Origin: Solwaraspora sp. WMMD1047
GTDB taxonomy: Bacteria; Actinomycetota; Actinomycetes; Mycobacteriales; Micromonosporaceae
Length of the DNA stretch: 64,000 bases
Assembly (NCBI RefSeq): GCF_029626155.1
Contig: NZ_JARUBL010000001.1
Location: 6,476,501 to 6,540,500, forward strand
Direction: 5' to 3'
How positions within the stretch are numbered: position 1 is the stretch's first letter; each line of letters opens with the position of its first letter. This document shows positions 17,463 to 27,662 of the stretch, one piece after another. Made by a program: the position numbers and the translations under genes. The notes under the pieces are model-generated. The model made no database searches, was not told the DNA's origin, and worked only from the letters and a program-made list of their open reading frames with translations.

Positions 17463-18676
17463 CGGGCGTCCTTCCCGGTCAGGGGCAGGGCCATGTCCAC
17501 CACCCAGCCGCCGTCGATGCCCGGCCCGGCCCGCAGCCGGCCCGCCAGCGCGCCGACCCGCTCGGTGAGCCCGGCCAGGCCGAAGCCCGGTCGACCCGGC
17601 CGCTGGCCCCCGCGCTGCGGCCGGCCGTCGTCCGTCACCCGCACCAACAACCAGTCGGCGGTACGACTGATCCACACCTCCACCTGCCGCGCCCCGGTGG
17701 CGTGCTGCCGGACGTTCGTCAGCGCCTCCATCACCACCCGGTACGCCGAGGAGGTCACGTCGGCCGGCAGGTCGTCGATGCGCCCCTCGGTGTGCAGCCG
17801 GGCCGTCACCGGACCGGCGTCGGAGAAGCCGCGGACCAGCTCCGGCACGTCGGTCAGCAGGGCCAGCGGCGCCAGCGGCGCGTCCGGCTCAGCCTCGTGC
17901 CCGCGCAGTACGCCGACCATCCGGCGCATCACCGTCATGGTCTCCGCCCCGGCCTGTTCGATCTGTTCGAGGACGGCCAACGCCCGCTGCGGGTCCTGTT
18001 CGGCGATGTAGCGGGCGCCCTGCGCCTGCACCACGATCCCGGTGACGTGGTGGGCGATGAAGTCGTGCAGGTCGCGGGCGAACTCGGCGCGCTGTTCGGC
18101 GCGGATCGCGGCGAGCTGCCGCTCCCGGCCGGTGGCGATCAGCCGGAAGTACATGCCGGCGGCGGCCGCCCCCGCCGCGAGCAGCGCGTAGAGCATCCCG
18201 ATCACCCGGTGACCGTTGCCGAGGTCGACCCGCAGCGGCAGGGCGGCCACGGCCAGGCCGGTGACGGCGATGGTGAGCAGCGCCGGCCCCGGCCGCGCCA
18301 GCCGGGCCAGCACGAAGACGATGCCGAGCAGGCCGCACGACTCGGCCAGCCCCCAGAAGGGTCCGCGCAGGCCGGAACGCTCGCCGATCAGACCGACCGC
18401 GCTGGCGATGTGCCCGGCGGTCGTCGCCAACGACCAGACCGCCACCACGAAGGCAGCCACCGGCAGCCGTCCCGGCCCCAACCGGCGGGCCGGGAGCCAG
18501 ACCGCCGCGGTGGCCACGGCCAGGGCGACCTGCAGGAGGACCACCGGCAGCCGGAAGTCGCCGGGGGCGGCGAAGATGCTGCCGAACCCGACGTCGATCA
18601 GGCCGAGCAACGCCATGCCGACCAGGGCGAGGGCCTTGCCCGCTCGCCTCCACCAGGCATTCAGGGTCTCCGTCAT
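17459..18676 (-). CDS. NarL-family sensor histidine kinase
   Basis: 405 residues. About six N-terminal helices (about 15-170) with little extracellular sequence suggest intramembrane sensing. A HisKA_3 dimerisation domain follows with the phospho-His in EFARDLHDFIAHHVTGI, then a HATPase domain with RVTDDGRP and GFGLAGLTERV. Partner of the response regulator that overlaps its stop. The intergenic space to the divergent ABC transporter is about 150 bp and must hold both promoters. The ligand is unknown; such kinases often sense membrane-active compounds. Confidence 0.9.
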   Translation of the reverse strand: MTETLNAWWRRAGKALALVGMALLGLIDVGFGSIFAAPGDFRLPVVLLQVALAVATAAVWLPARRLGPGRLPVAAFVVAVWSLATTAGHIASAVGLIGERSGLRGPFWGLAESCGLLGIVFVLARLARPGPALLTIAVTGLAVAALPLRVDLGNGHRVIGMLYALLAAGAAAAGMYFRLIATGRERQLAAIRAEQRAEFARDLHDFIAHHVTGIVVQAQGARYIAEQDPQRALAVLEQIEQAGAETMTVMRRMVGVLRGHEAEPDAPLAPLALLTDVPELVRGFSDAGPVTARLHTEGRIDDLPADVTSSAYRVVMEALTNVRQHATGARQVEVWISRTADWLLVRVTDDGRPQRGGQRPGRPGFGLAGLTERVGALAGRLRAGPGIDGGWVVDMALPLTGKDAR

Positions 18677-18830
18677 CGCCTGCCAACGGTAGCCAACCCG
18701 ATGAGCAGGCCGAATCAGCCGAAAGTCAGACCCGGCCCGGGGTGAACCTGCCGCCGGACCGATGTGTGGCAGGTGCCCGGTCGCCGACGCTTCTTCCGTT
18801 CCCGAAAGTGCCTATCGGAAGGTGCCGATC

Positions 18831-19591
<761 letters not shown>

Positions 19592-19595
<4 letters not shown>

Positions 19596-22168
19596 GCCGG
19601 CGCACGGGTGTGCTGCACTCGCAGCTGGTCGACGCCGCCCGCCGTCCCGCGCGGGTGCTGCTGATGTCGGTCGCGATGATCATCGCGGCGTTCGTCACGT
19701 TCGGCACCGCACTGGCGAGCAACAGCACCGAGCAGACCGCGCTGAACGCCTTCAGCGGTACCCCGGCGGCGGTGGACGTCGTACTCGGGGAGGGCACCGG
19801 CGCGACCACCCGCACCCTGGCCGCCGTCCGGGAGCTGCCGGAGGTGGCCGAGGCGGTCGCCCGGATCAGCACCGGCTTCACCTCCGGCAGCCAGGGCGGC
19901 ATCGACCTCACGGTGGTCTCCGACCCCGGCACCGGGCCGCTGGCAAAGGTGAGCCTGATACGCGGCGCCTACCCGGACGCCGTGAACGAGGTGGCGGTCA
20001 CCGAACGTACCGCCGACCGGCTCGGTCTCTCGGTGGGTGACCAGGTGTCGATCGAGCCGGTCAGGTTCGACAACGCCGACGACCCCGACGCGCGACCGGT
20101 GCCGGCGACGCCGATCCCGCTGTCGGTGGTCGGCGTGGTCGACGCGGCCGAGGACTTCGGCGACTCGGCGTACACCACCGACGAGTTGGCGTTGCGGCTC
20201 ACCGGGGAGGAGTGGTTGCCGCGCATCGACGTGCGGCTGGCGCCCGGCGTGGACGTGGACTCCGCGATGGCGGCGCTGGCGCGGGCGGCGGAGGGCACCG
20301 TACCGGCCGACGCTGGACCGGTGGCGGTCAGCTCCGGCGCGGAGATCCGGTACGCGGAGGTCCTCCAGGTCAGCGACCGCGTCAAGGACCTGTTCGCCCT
20401 GATCGGGATGTTCGTGGCGATCGCCGTGGTGGCCGCCGCCATGGTCGCCACCTCCACCTTCCGGATCGTGTTCGCGCAGCGGATGCGGCAGCTCGCCCTG
20501 CTGCGGGCCGTCGGCGCCGGCCGGGGTGGGCTGCTCCGGGCCCTGGTCGCCGAGGGGGCGATCACCGGGCTGGTCGCCGGCACCATCGGGGTACTGGCCG
20601 CCTCCGCGCTCGGTCTCCTGCTGCCGCCGGTGCTGCGGAGCCTCGGTCCCGATGTCGCCACTCCCGACTATCCGACCGGCTGGGCGGTGGGCGTGGTGCT
20701 CGGCACGGGGATGGTCACCGTCCTGGCGGTGCTCGCGCCGGCGGTGACCGCCGCCCGGGTGGCGCCACTGGAGGCGCTGCGCACCGCCAGTGTCTCGGCC
20801 GGCCAGCGCGGCATCAACCTGGTCCGCGCGGTGGCGGGGTTCCTGCTCGCCGTCGCGGCACTGGGCGTCGGGCTGCTGGCGTACCTGATGCTGCCCGGAC
20901 CGGATGCGCAGAACTACAACGCCTCCAACACGCTGCTGACGATCGTGGCGTCCGGAGCGCTGGCGTACGCCGCGCTGGTGGCGCTCGGCCCGCTGCTGGT
21001 GCGGCCGGTGCTGGCCGCGGTGGGCTGGCCGCTGCGGCGACTCGGTCCACTCGGCCGGCTGGCGGTCGGCGGGGTGGGCGGTGCCCCGCGCCGGGCGGCT
21101 GCCGTCAGCGTGGTGGTCGCGCTCGGCGTCACGCTGGTCGCGGGCGCGCTGGTCGGCGGCGCCTCGCTGCGGGAACTGACCAGCCGGGAGCTGGCCGGGC
21201 AGGCACCGGCTGACCTGCAGGTGCTGACCGCCGACAGCCGCAACGGGGCGCTGCCGGCGGGGTTCGCCGACCGGGTCCGGGCCACCGGCGAGGTGGCCCG
21301 GGTGGTGACGTACCGCAGCAGTGACGCGGTCAAGGTGGCCGGCCTGGACGTCGGCGGGCTGCCGGGAACGGACCTGGACCTGCGCAAGCTCGCGACCTGG
21401 GAGGACTTCACCGCCAGCGCCGGCACCGTCGATCCCGGCCCGGGTCGGGTGGTGCTGCTGCGGTTCCTCGCCGAGGAGGCCGGCCTGCGCCCGGGCGATA
21501 CGGTCACGGTGACCAGCGGTGAGCTGTCGATCGACCTGCGGCTGACCGGCGTACTGGACAACACTCCGATCGGCGCCGGCCTGCTGCTCGACCCGGCGGA
21601 CCTGGACCGGCTCGGCGTCGCGCCGGCACCGACCGGCCTACTGGCCGACGTCGCGGACGACGGTGAGCAGGCCCGGTCGGCCGCGGTGCGGGCGGTGCGG
21701 GCCATCGGCGGCCCCGGCCTGGAGGTCGTGGTCCTGGCGGACCTGCGGGACGACACGGTCAGCTCGCTGAACACGGTGCTGGTGGTGCTGCTCTGCCTGC
21801 TCGGACTGACGGTGCTGGTGGCGGTGGTCGGGGTGGCCACCACCACGGCCCTGTCGGTGGTGGAACGGGTGCGGGAGTCCGGCCTGTTGCGGGCCATCGG
21901 CATGTCCCGGCCCCGGCTGCGGATGATGCTGACCGTGGAGGCCGGGCTCTACGGCCTCATCGGGGCCGCGCTGGGCCTGCTGCTCGCCCTGCCGTACGCG
22001 TGGCTGGCGGTCGGGGCGCTCGGCGCGGACACGCCGGTCCGGTTCCCCGCCGGGCAGCTCGCCCTGGTGGTGCTGGCGCTGGCGGTGGCGACCGCGCTGG
22101 CCGGCCTGCTGCCGGCCCGGCGCGCCGCCCGGGTCAGCCCGGTGGCCGCGTTGGCGGTGGAGAACTGA
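19592..22168 (+). CDS. FtsX/MacB-type ABC permease
   Basis: 858 residues with the layout of long actinobacterial FtsX-family permeases: one N-terminal helix (about 18-40), an extracellular domain of about 220 residues, three helices, a central helix pair, a second extracellular domain, and three C-terminal helices with the AGLLPARRAARVSPVAAL motif at the end. Such duplicated FtsX proteins extrude lipids, peptides or antibiotics, or pull on envelope proteins. Co-translated with its ATPase. A 16-bp hairpin follows immediately. Confidence 0.88.
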
Positions 22169-22171
22169 CCG

Positions 22172-22205
22172 GGTGGTGCGGCGCCCCTCGGGGCGCCGCA
22201 CCACC
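22172..22205. terminator. 16-bp GC-rich hairpin
   Basis: A perfect inverted repeat starting 4 bases after the FtsX-type permease stop: GGTGGTGCGGCGCCCC at 22172-22187 and its complement at 22190-22205. A very stable factor-independent stop without U-tract. Confidence 0.8.
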
Positions 22206-22259
22206 GCTGCGGGAAGCCGGTAGACGTCACACGTCAGACGGAAACCTCACTGTTACATC

Positions 22260-22288
22260 TTGACGAACGGCTATGTTATCGATAACAG
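22260..22288 (+). promoter_or_regulatory. Promoter with LacI-type operator
   Basis: TTGACG (22260-22265) and TAACAG (22283-22288) are 17 bp apart. The perfect palindrome TGTTATCGATAACA (22274-22287) occupies the spacer and -10. Its form, with a central CG, is that of LacI/GntR-type sugar repressors. It precedes the arabinofuranosidase gene at 22419, so pentose-responsive repression is likely. No LacI-family gene is in the window. Confidence 0.75.
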
Positions 22289-22418
22289 TCGAGGCTTGGA
22301 ATAGCAGCCCGTCGATATGTGATCGCTCACATCGACGGTGCGACCCGCACCAGACCTCGTCACGACTGGAGCCGGCACCGACCACCGGCCGCTCCTGCCA
22401 GACATCCTGGAGGAATCA

Positions 22419-24758
22419 ATGTCCGACCTGCCTATCAACCGGCGCCGGCTGCTGCAGACCGCCGCCGGCGGGGCACTCGTCTCGATGACCGGCGCGGGGC
22501 TGCTGGGGGCACGCCCGGCGGCGGCTGCCGTGGTCCCGCCGGCCCGCGCGGACATCGGCGTCTCGGCGTACCCGTTCCCGTTGGGTCAGGTCCGGCTCAC
22601 CGCCGGCCGGCTCATGGACAACCAGAACCGCACCCTGAACTACCTGCGCTTCGTCGACGTGGACCGGCTGCTCCGCAACTTCCGGGCCAACCACCGGCTG
22701 TCGACCAACGGCGCCGCGAACAACGGCGGCTGGGACGCCCCCTCGTTCCCGTTCCGCACCCACATGCAGGGACACTTCCTGACCGCCTGGTCCCAGATGT
22801 ACGCGGTGCTCGGTGACACGACGTGCCGGGACAAGGCCAACTACATGGTCGCCGAGCTGGCCAAGTGCCAGGCGAACAACGGTGCCGCCGGATTCAGCGC
22901 GGGCTACCTCTCCGGCTTCCCGGAGTCCGACTTCACCGCCGTCGAACAGCGCACCCTCAACAACGGCAACGTCCCCTACTACTGCATCGACAAGACGCTC
23001 ATGGGGCTGCTGGACGCCTGGCGCTACCTCGGCAACACCCAGGCCCGCACCGTCCTGCTCGCGCTCGCCGGCTGGGTGGACACCCGGACGGCGCGGCTGA
23101 CCTACAACCAGATGCAGGCGATGCTGGGCACCGAGTTCGGTGGCATGAACGCCGTCCTCACCGACATCTACCAGCAGACCGGTGACGCCCGCTGGCTGAC
23201 CACCGCCCAGCGCTTCGACCACGCCGCCGTGTTCAACCCGCTCGCGGCCAACCAGGACCAGCTCAACGGGCTGCACGCCAACACCCAGGTGCCCAAGTGG
23301 GTCGGCGCCGCCCGGGAGTACAAGGCCACCGGCACCACCCGCTACCGCGACATCGCCGGCAACGCCTGGAACATGACCGTCAACGCGCACACCTACGCGA
23401 TCGGCGGCAACAGCCAGGCCGAGCACTTCCGGCCGCCGAACGCGATCGCGGGCTACCTGAGCAACGACACCTGCGAGCACTGCAACACCTACAACATGCT
23501 CAAGCTGACCCGGGAACTGTGGCTGCTCGACCCGAACCGGGTGGCCTACTTCGACTACTACGAGCGGGCGCTGCTCAACCACCTGGTCGGCGCGCAGAAC
23601 CCGGCCGACAACCACGGGCACATCACCTACTTCACGCCGCTGCGGCCCGGCGGACGCCGGGGCGTGGGGCCGGCCTGGGGCGGCGGCACCTGGAGCACCG
23701 ACTACAACTCGTTCTGGTGCTGCCAGGGCACCGGGATCGAGACGAACACGAAGCTGATGGACTCCATCTACTTCTACAACGACACCACGCTGACGGTGAA
23801 CCTGTTCGTGCCGTCGGTGTTGACCTGGTCGCAGCGGGGCATCACGGTCACCCAGAGCACCAACTATCCGGTGAGCGACACCAGCACGCTGACGCTGGCC
23901 GGCACGATGAGCGGTTCGTGGAGCATCCGGGTCCGGATCCCCGGCTGGACCACCGGCGCGACGATAAGCGTCAACGGCCAGGCGCAGGACGTGGCGACCA
24001 CGCCCGGCAGCTACGCCACCGTCACCCGGACCTGGGCCGCCGGCGACACCATCACCGTCCGGCTGCCGATGCGGGTCACCATGCAGGCGGCCAACGACAA
24101 CGCCAACCTCCAGGCGGTCACCTACGGTCCGGCGGTGCTCTGCGGCAACTACGGCAACTCCACGGTCAGCTCTGCCCCGTCGCTGAACGTCTCGTCGATC
24201 ACCCGGACCAGCACCAGCTCGCTGGCGTTCACCGCGTCCGCCAACGGGTCGACGGTCAACCTCGGGCCGTTCCACGACGCCCAGGGCTTCAACTATGTCG
24301 TCTACTGGAACACCGGCTCGGGCAGCAACCCCGGCGGCGGCACCTACAAGCTGACCAACGCGGCCTCCGGCCTGGTGCTCGGGGTGCAGAACATGTCCAC
24401 CGCGGACGGCGGGCTGGCCGTGATGTGGGGCGACACCGGGACCGCCGACCACCGCTGGGTCATGATCACCGACGGCGACGCGGTGCGGTTCCGCAACGTC
24501 AACAGCGGCAAGGTGCTCGGCGTGGAGAACATGTCCGGCGCCGACAACGCCCGTGTCCTGCAGTGGGCGGACAACGGCACCGCCGACCACCGCTGGATTC
24601 TGGTCAACAACGGCGACGGCACCTACCGGATCCGCAACGTCCACAGCGGCAAGCTCCTCGGCGTGCTCAACGGCAACACCGCCTGGGGTACGCAGGTCGT
24701 CCAGGACTCGGACAACGGCAGCGCCGACAACCGCTGGCGGCTGGTCCAGGTGGCCTGA
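22419..24758 (+). CDS. Secreted GH127-type beta-L-arabinofuranosidase with ricin-type lectin
   Basis: 779 residues. A Tat-like signal (INRRRLLQTAAGGAL) is followed by an (alpha/alpha)6 catalytic domain of the GH127 type. E353 and C355 (CEHCNTYNM) with C434-C435 (FWCCQGTGIE) match the zinc-bound Glu and three Cys of HypBA1-like enzymes, with similar spacing. A beta domain follows, then about 140 residues of ricin/CBM13-type repeats (LTNAASGLVLGVQN, NVNSGKVLGVENM, NVHSGKLLGVLNG). GGAGGA lies 4 bases before ATG 22419. It probably removes terminal beta-L-arabinofuranosides from plant glycoproteins or arabinans outside the cell. No uptake genes adjoin it. Confidence 0.88.
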   Translation: MSDLPINRRRLLQTAAGGALVSMTGAGLLGARPAAAAVVPPARADIGVSAYPFPLGQVRLTAGRLMDNQNRTLNYLRFVDVDRLLRNFRANHRLSTNGAANNGGWDAPSFPFRTHMQGHFLTAWSQMYAVLGDTTCRDKANYMVAELAKCQANNGAAGFSAGYLSGFPESDFTAVEQRTLNNGNVPYYCIDKTLMGLLDAWRYLGNTQARTVLLALAGWVDTRTARLTYNQMQAMLGTEFGGMNAVLTDIYQQTGDARWLTTAQRFDHAAVFNPLAANQDQLNGLHANTQVPKWVGAAREYKATGTTRYRDIAGNAWNMTVNAHTYAIGGNSQAEHFRPPNAIAGYLSNDTCEHCNTYNMLKLTRELWLLDPNRVAYFDYYERALLNHLVGAQNPADNHGHITYFTPLRPGGRRGVGPAWGGGTWSTDYNSFWCCQGTGIETNTKLMDSIYFYNDTTLTVNLFVPSVLTWSQRGITVTQSTNYPVSDTSTLTLAGTMSGSWSIRVRIPGWTTGATISVNGQAQDVATTPGSYATVTRTWAAGDTITVRLPMRVTMQAANDNANLQAVTYGPAVLCGNYGNSTVSSAPSLNVSSITRTSTSSLAFTASANGSTVNLGPFHDAQGFNYVVYWNTGSGSNPGGGTYKLTNAASGLVLGVQNMSTADGGLAVMWGDTGTADHRWVMITDGDAVRFRNVNSGKVLGVENMSGADNARVLQWADNGTADHRWILVNNGDGTYRIRNVHSGKLLGVLNGNTAWGTQVVQDSDNGSADNRWRLVQVA

Positions 24759-24766
24759 GTTGATGT

Positions 24767-24800
24767 CCGGGGGTGGCTGCCGACGGACAGCCACCCCCGG
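24767..24800. terminator. 13-bp hairpin between convergent genes
   Basis: A perfect stem, CCGGGGGTGGCTG at 24767-24779 with its complement at 24788-24800 and an 8-base loop, between the arabinofuranosidase and the convergent dehydrogenase. It can serve both directions. Confidence 0.75.
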
Positions 24801-24849
24801 GCGGGGCGGGCGGACAGCCGCCCCTGGGCCGGGTGGGCGGATGACGTCG

Positions 24850-25611
24850 TCAGCGGGCGAGCCAGCCCCCGTCGACCGGGATCACCGCGCCGTGCACGTA
24901 GGCGGCGGCGTCGGAGGCGAGGAAGACGGTGACGCCCGCGAGATCGTCGGGCCGGCCCCACCGGCCGGCCGGGATCCGCTCCAGGATCGCCCGGTTCCGC
25001 TCCGGCTGCTCCCGCAGCGCCTGGGTGTTGTCGGTGCTGATGTAGCCGGGCGCGATCGCGTTGACGTTCACCCCCCGGCCCGCCCACTCGTTGGCCAGCG
25101 CCCGGGTCAGACCGGCGATCCCGGACTTCGCGGCCGCGTAGCCGGGCACCGTGACGCCGCCCTGGAAGCTCAGCATCGACGCGGTGAAGATGATCTTCCC
25201 GCTGCCGTGCCGGAGCATGTCCCGGCCGATCTCGCGGGCGAGCACGAACGCGGCGGAGAGGTCCACCTCCAGCACGTGGTCCCAGTCCTCGTCGGTGTGC
25301 TCGGCGGCCGGCGCCCGCCGGATGGTGCCGGCGTTGTTGACGAGAATGTCGATCGGTCGGTCCCGCTGGCCGAGCCGTTCGGCGAGGGCCCGGACCGCGG
25401 TCCGCTCGGCGAGGTCGACCCGGTACGGCTCGAACGAGCGCCCATGGGCCGCCACCCGCTCGGCCACCTCGCTGCCGGTCTCCTCCAGGCCGGCGCTCAC
25501 GCCGAGCACGTCGGCGCCGGCCGCCGCCAACGCCTCGGCCATCGCCAGGCCGATCCCGCGGCGGCAGCCGGTCACCACGGCCAGCCGGCCGGTCAGGTCG
25601 AACGGATTCAC
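24850..25611 (-). CDS. SDR dehydrogenase, probable 2-keto-3-deoxy-L-fuconate dehydrogenase
   Basis: 253-residue classical short-chain dehydrogenase. The dinucleotide site is TGCRRGIGLAMAEAL, NNAG follows at about 83-86, and the catalytic Ser and Tyr-x-x-x-Lys (VPGYAAAKSG) are present, with a C-terminal PVDGGWLAR. Closest in pattern to KduD-like enzymes. In the L-fucose route an SDR of this type oxidises 2-keto-3-deoxy-L-fuconate to the 2,4-diketo acid, which fits the fuconate dehydratase in the same locus. The GTG at 25611 overlaps the preceding stop (GTGA). KduD (2-deoxygluconate 3-dehydrogenase) is the alternative. Confidence 0.8.
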   Translation of the reverse strand: MNPFDLTGRLAVVTGCRRGIGLAMAEALAAAGADVLGVSAGLEETGSEVAERVAAHGRSFEPYRVDLAERTAVRALAERLGQRDRPIDILVNNAGTIRRAPAAEHTDEDWDHVLEVDLSAAFVLAREIGRDMLRHGSGKIIFTASMLSFQGGVTVPGYAAAKSGIAGLTRALANEWAGRGVNVNAIAPGYISTDNTQALREQPERNRAILERIPAGRWGRPDDLAGVTVFLASDAAAYVHGAVIPVDGGWLAR

Positions 25612-26633
25612 GCGTCGCCTCCACAGTCCACCAGCACCTTCACGTCGCCACCGGCGGCGAGCGCCTCGAACGCCTGCGCCACCTCGGCCAGCGGGACGAT
25701 GCGGGAGATGAGCCGGTCGGCGGGCACCTGGCCGCCGTGCACCAGCCGGACCGCCTCGGCGTAGTCCTCCTGCTCGTACACCCGCACGCCGATCAGCTCC
25801 AGTTCGCGCCAGAAGACCCGGTGCAGATCCACCTCGCGCGGGGTGGGATGGATCGCCACCACGACCAGCCGCCCGCGTACGGCGAGCAGGTCGGTCGCGG
25901 TGCGGACGCCGGCCGCCGAGCCGGAGACCTCGAACACCACGTCCGCCCCCGCCCCACCGGTCGCCGCCTGGACGTGCCGCGCGACATCGACGGTCGCCGG
26001 ATCGACGGCGGGCAGGTCCAGATCGGTGGCGAGTTGGCGGCGCCGCGGGTCGAGCTCCAGCATGGTCACCGCGGCCCCGGCCGCCCGGGCGACGGCGCCG
26101 ATCAGCAGACCGACCGGGCCGGCGCCGATGACGACCGCGTGTTCGCCGGCGACGAGCCGGGAGCGCCGTACGTCGTGCACGGCCACCGCGGTCGGCTCGA
26201 CGAGCGTGGCCGTCGCCAGGGGCAGCCCGTCCGGCAGCGGCACCAGCAGCCGCGCCGGTACCGTCCAGGAGCGCTGCATCGAGCCCGGGGAGTCGATGCC
26301 GACGAAGTTGAGCCGGTGACAGATGTGGGTGTGGCCGGCGCGGCAGGCCGGACACTCGCCGCACCAGTCCAGCGGCAGCACGGTCACCGGGTCACCCACC
26401 CGGTGGTCCGCGACGCCCGGGCCGACCTCGGCGACGCGGCCCGACATCTCGTGTCCGATCACCGCCGGTACCCGGACCCGCTGGTCCATCGCGCCGTGCG
26501 CGATGTGCAGGTCGGTGCCGCAGATCCCGGTGTACGCGACGTCGAGGCGTACCTGGCCGGGGCCGGGTGGCACCGCCGCGGTCTCCTCGACGACGAAGGT
26601 CCGTTCGCCGACGTAGTGTGCGCTGCGGTTCAT
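25608..26633 (-). CDS. Zinc-dependent MDR alcohol/polyol dehydrogenase
   Basis: 341 residues. The catalytic zinc site has CGTDLH and the GHE of IGHEMSG; the structural zinc loop is CGECPACRAGHTHIC. The Rossmann fold is GAGPVGLLIGAVA. It resembles sorbitol/threonine/galactitol-type dehydrogenases. It overlaps both neighbours by 4 bases. Its place in an L-fucose locus is not obvious, since aldose dehydrogenase, lactonase, dehydratase and SDR already account for four steps. It may act on a C3-C4 product such as lactaldehyde or on a related sugar. The substrate is inference. Confidence 0.82.
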   Translation of the reverse strand: MNRSAHYVGERTFVVEETAAVPPGPGQVRLDVAYTGICGTDLHIAHGAMDQRVRVPAVIGHEMSGRVAEVGPGVADHRVGDPVTVLPLDWCGECPACRAGHTHICHRLNFVGIDSPGSMQRSWTVPARLLVPLPDGLPLATATLVEPTAVAVHDVRRSRLVAGEHAVVIGAGPVGLLIGAVARAAGAAVTMLELDPRRRQLATDLDLPAVDPATVDVARHVQAATGGAGADVVFEVSGSAAGVRTATDLLAVRGRLVVVAIHPTPREVDLHRVFWRELELIGVRVYEQEDYAEAVRLVHGGQVPADRLISRIVPLAEVAQAFEALAAGGDVKVLVDCGGDA

Positions 26634-27577
26634 GCCGCCTCCCCGGGATTGTTGTTCTCCGGCCGGCCGGTGGACCAGGCGTAATTGAGCACCGGCGCGA
26701 CCACCTTCTCGATCTCCTGGAGCAGGTCGGGGTCGATGTCCGAGAGCGCCCAGCGCACGTTGTCGGCCATGTTGTCGGCGTTTGCCGAGCCGACGAAGGT
26801 GGTGGCGAACTCGACCGGCGCGGCGGCGAAGCTCAGCGCCACCTGGGCGATGTCGACGCCCCGCGCGGCGCAGCGGTCCGCGACGGCGGCCGCGGCCCGC
26901 CGTACCTCGGGTGGCGCCGGGTGCCAGTCGGGCGCTCCGCGGCGCGTCAGCAGCCCCATCGCCAGCGGCGACGCGTTCATCACCGCGGCGCCGGCGGTGG
27001 CGAATCCGGGCGCCGCGGCGGCCAGCGTACGGTCCAGCAGCGTGTAGCGGCAGTAGGAGAGGACGGTGTCCACCGGCACCGCGGCCGCCACCCGGGCCAG
27101 CGCGGGCAGCGGGTAGCCGGTGATGCCGAGGAAGCGGACCTTCCCCGCCGCCCGCAGCCCGGCCAGGGTCGGCAGCGTCTCGTCGATGATCTGGTCGAGA
27201 TCGCCGAATTCGATGTCGTGGCACTGGACGAGGTCGAGGTGGTCGGTGCCGAGCCGGCCCAGGCTCTCCTCGACGCTGGCCGTGACGCGCGCGGCGGAGA
27301 AGTCGAACGCCGAGTCGCCGTACCGGCCGACCTTGGAGGCGAGGAGGTAGGTGTCCCGGTCGACGCCGCGCAGCGCCCGGCCGAGCACCTGCTCGGCCAC
27401 GGTGGCGCCGTAGTACGGCGCCACGTCGATGATGTTCACGCCCAGGTCGAGCGCGGTGCGGACGGCGCGGATGCCGGCCTGCTCGTCGATCTGGCCGAAG
27501 ACCCCGCCGAGCGGCGAGGCACCGTAGCCGAGCATCGACACGGTCAGGCCGGTCCGACCGAGGGGACGGTACTGCAT
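26630..27577 (-). CDS. Aldo/keto reductase, probable L-fucose 1-dehydrogenase
   Basis: 315-residue TIM-barrel oxidoreductase with the AKR tetrad in view: Asp and Tyr in DVAPYYGATV, Lys in LLASKVGR, His in LVQCHDIEFG. AKRs of the D-threo-aldose/L-fucose dehydrogenase group oxidise C1 of L-fucose to the lactone, the first step of the non-phosphorylating pathway. ATG 27577 is preferred over an earlier in-frame start because it excludes the operator-like region. Promoter-proximal gene of the 27577-24850 operon, divergent from the FadR-type regulator. Confidence 0.82.
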   Translation of the reverse strand: MQYRPLGRTGLTVSMLGYGASPLGGVFGQIDEQAGIRAVRTALDLGVNIIDVAPYYGATVAEQVLGRALRGVDRDTYLLASKVGRYGDSAFDFSAARVTASVEESLGRLGTDHLDLVQCHDIEFGDLDQIIDETLPTLAGLRAAGKVRFLGITGYPLPALARVAAAVPVDTVLSYCRYTLLDRTLAAAAPGFATAGAAVMNASPLAMGLLTRRGAPDWHPAPPEVRRAAAAVADRCAARGVDIAQVALSFAAAPVEFATTFVGSANADNMADNVRWALSDIDPDLLQEIEKVVAPVLNYAWSTGRPENNNPGEAA

Positions 27578-27611
27578 ATGATCATCTGTCCTTCCGTGGG
27601 CCACGACGGAC

Positions 27612-27626
27612 CCAAACGTCCGATGT
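27612..27626 (-). promoter_or_regulatory. Candidate operator of the L-fucose locus, copy 1
   Basis: ACATCGGACGTTTGG on the minus strand, between the aldo/keto reductase and the divergent FadR-type gene, about 35 bases from each start. It matches ACATCAGACGTTAGG at 34471-34485, before the binding-protein gene, in 13 of 15 positions. GGAC and GTCC half-sites flank its right part. Best candidate ligand is the adjacent regulator. Confidence 0.55.
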
Positions 27627-27662
27627 ATCTATAGTGGGAAGGGCCGATCCGAGGGGGCGTGG

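Noticed and set aside
22416-24794. 792-codon minus-strand frame across the arabinofuranosidase gene
   Set aside because: The plus strand has catalytic residues, a signal peptide and lectin repeats; the minus product is Val/Gly/His-rich noise.
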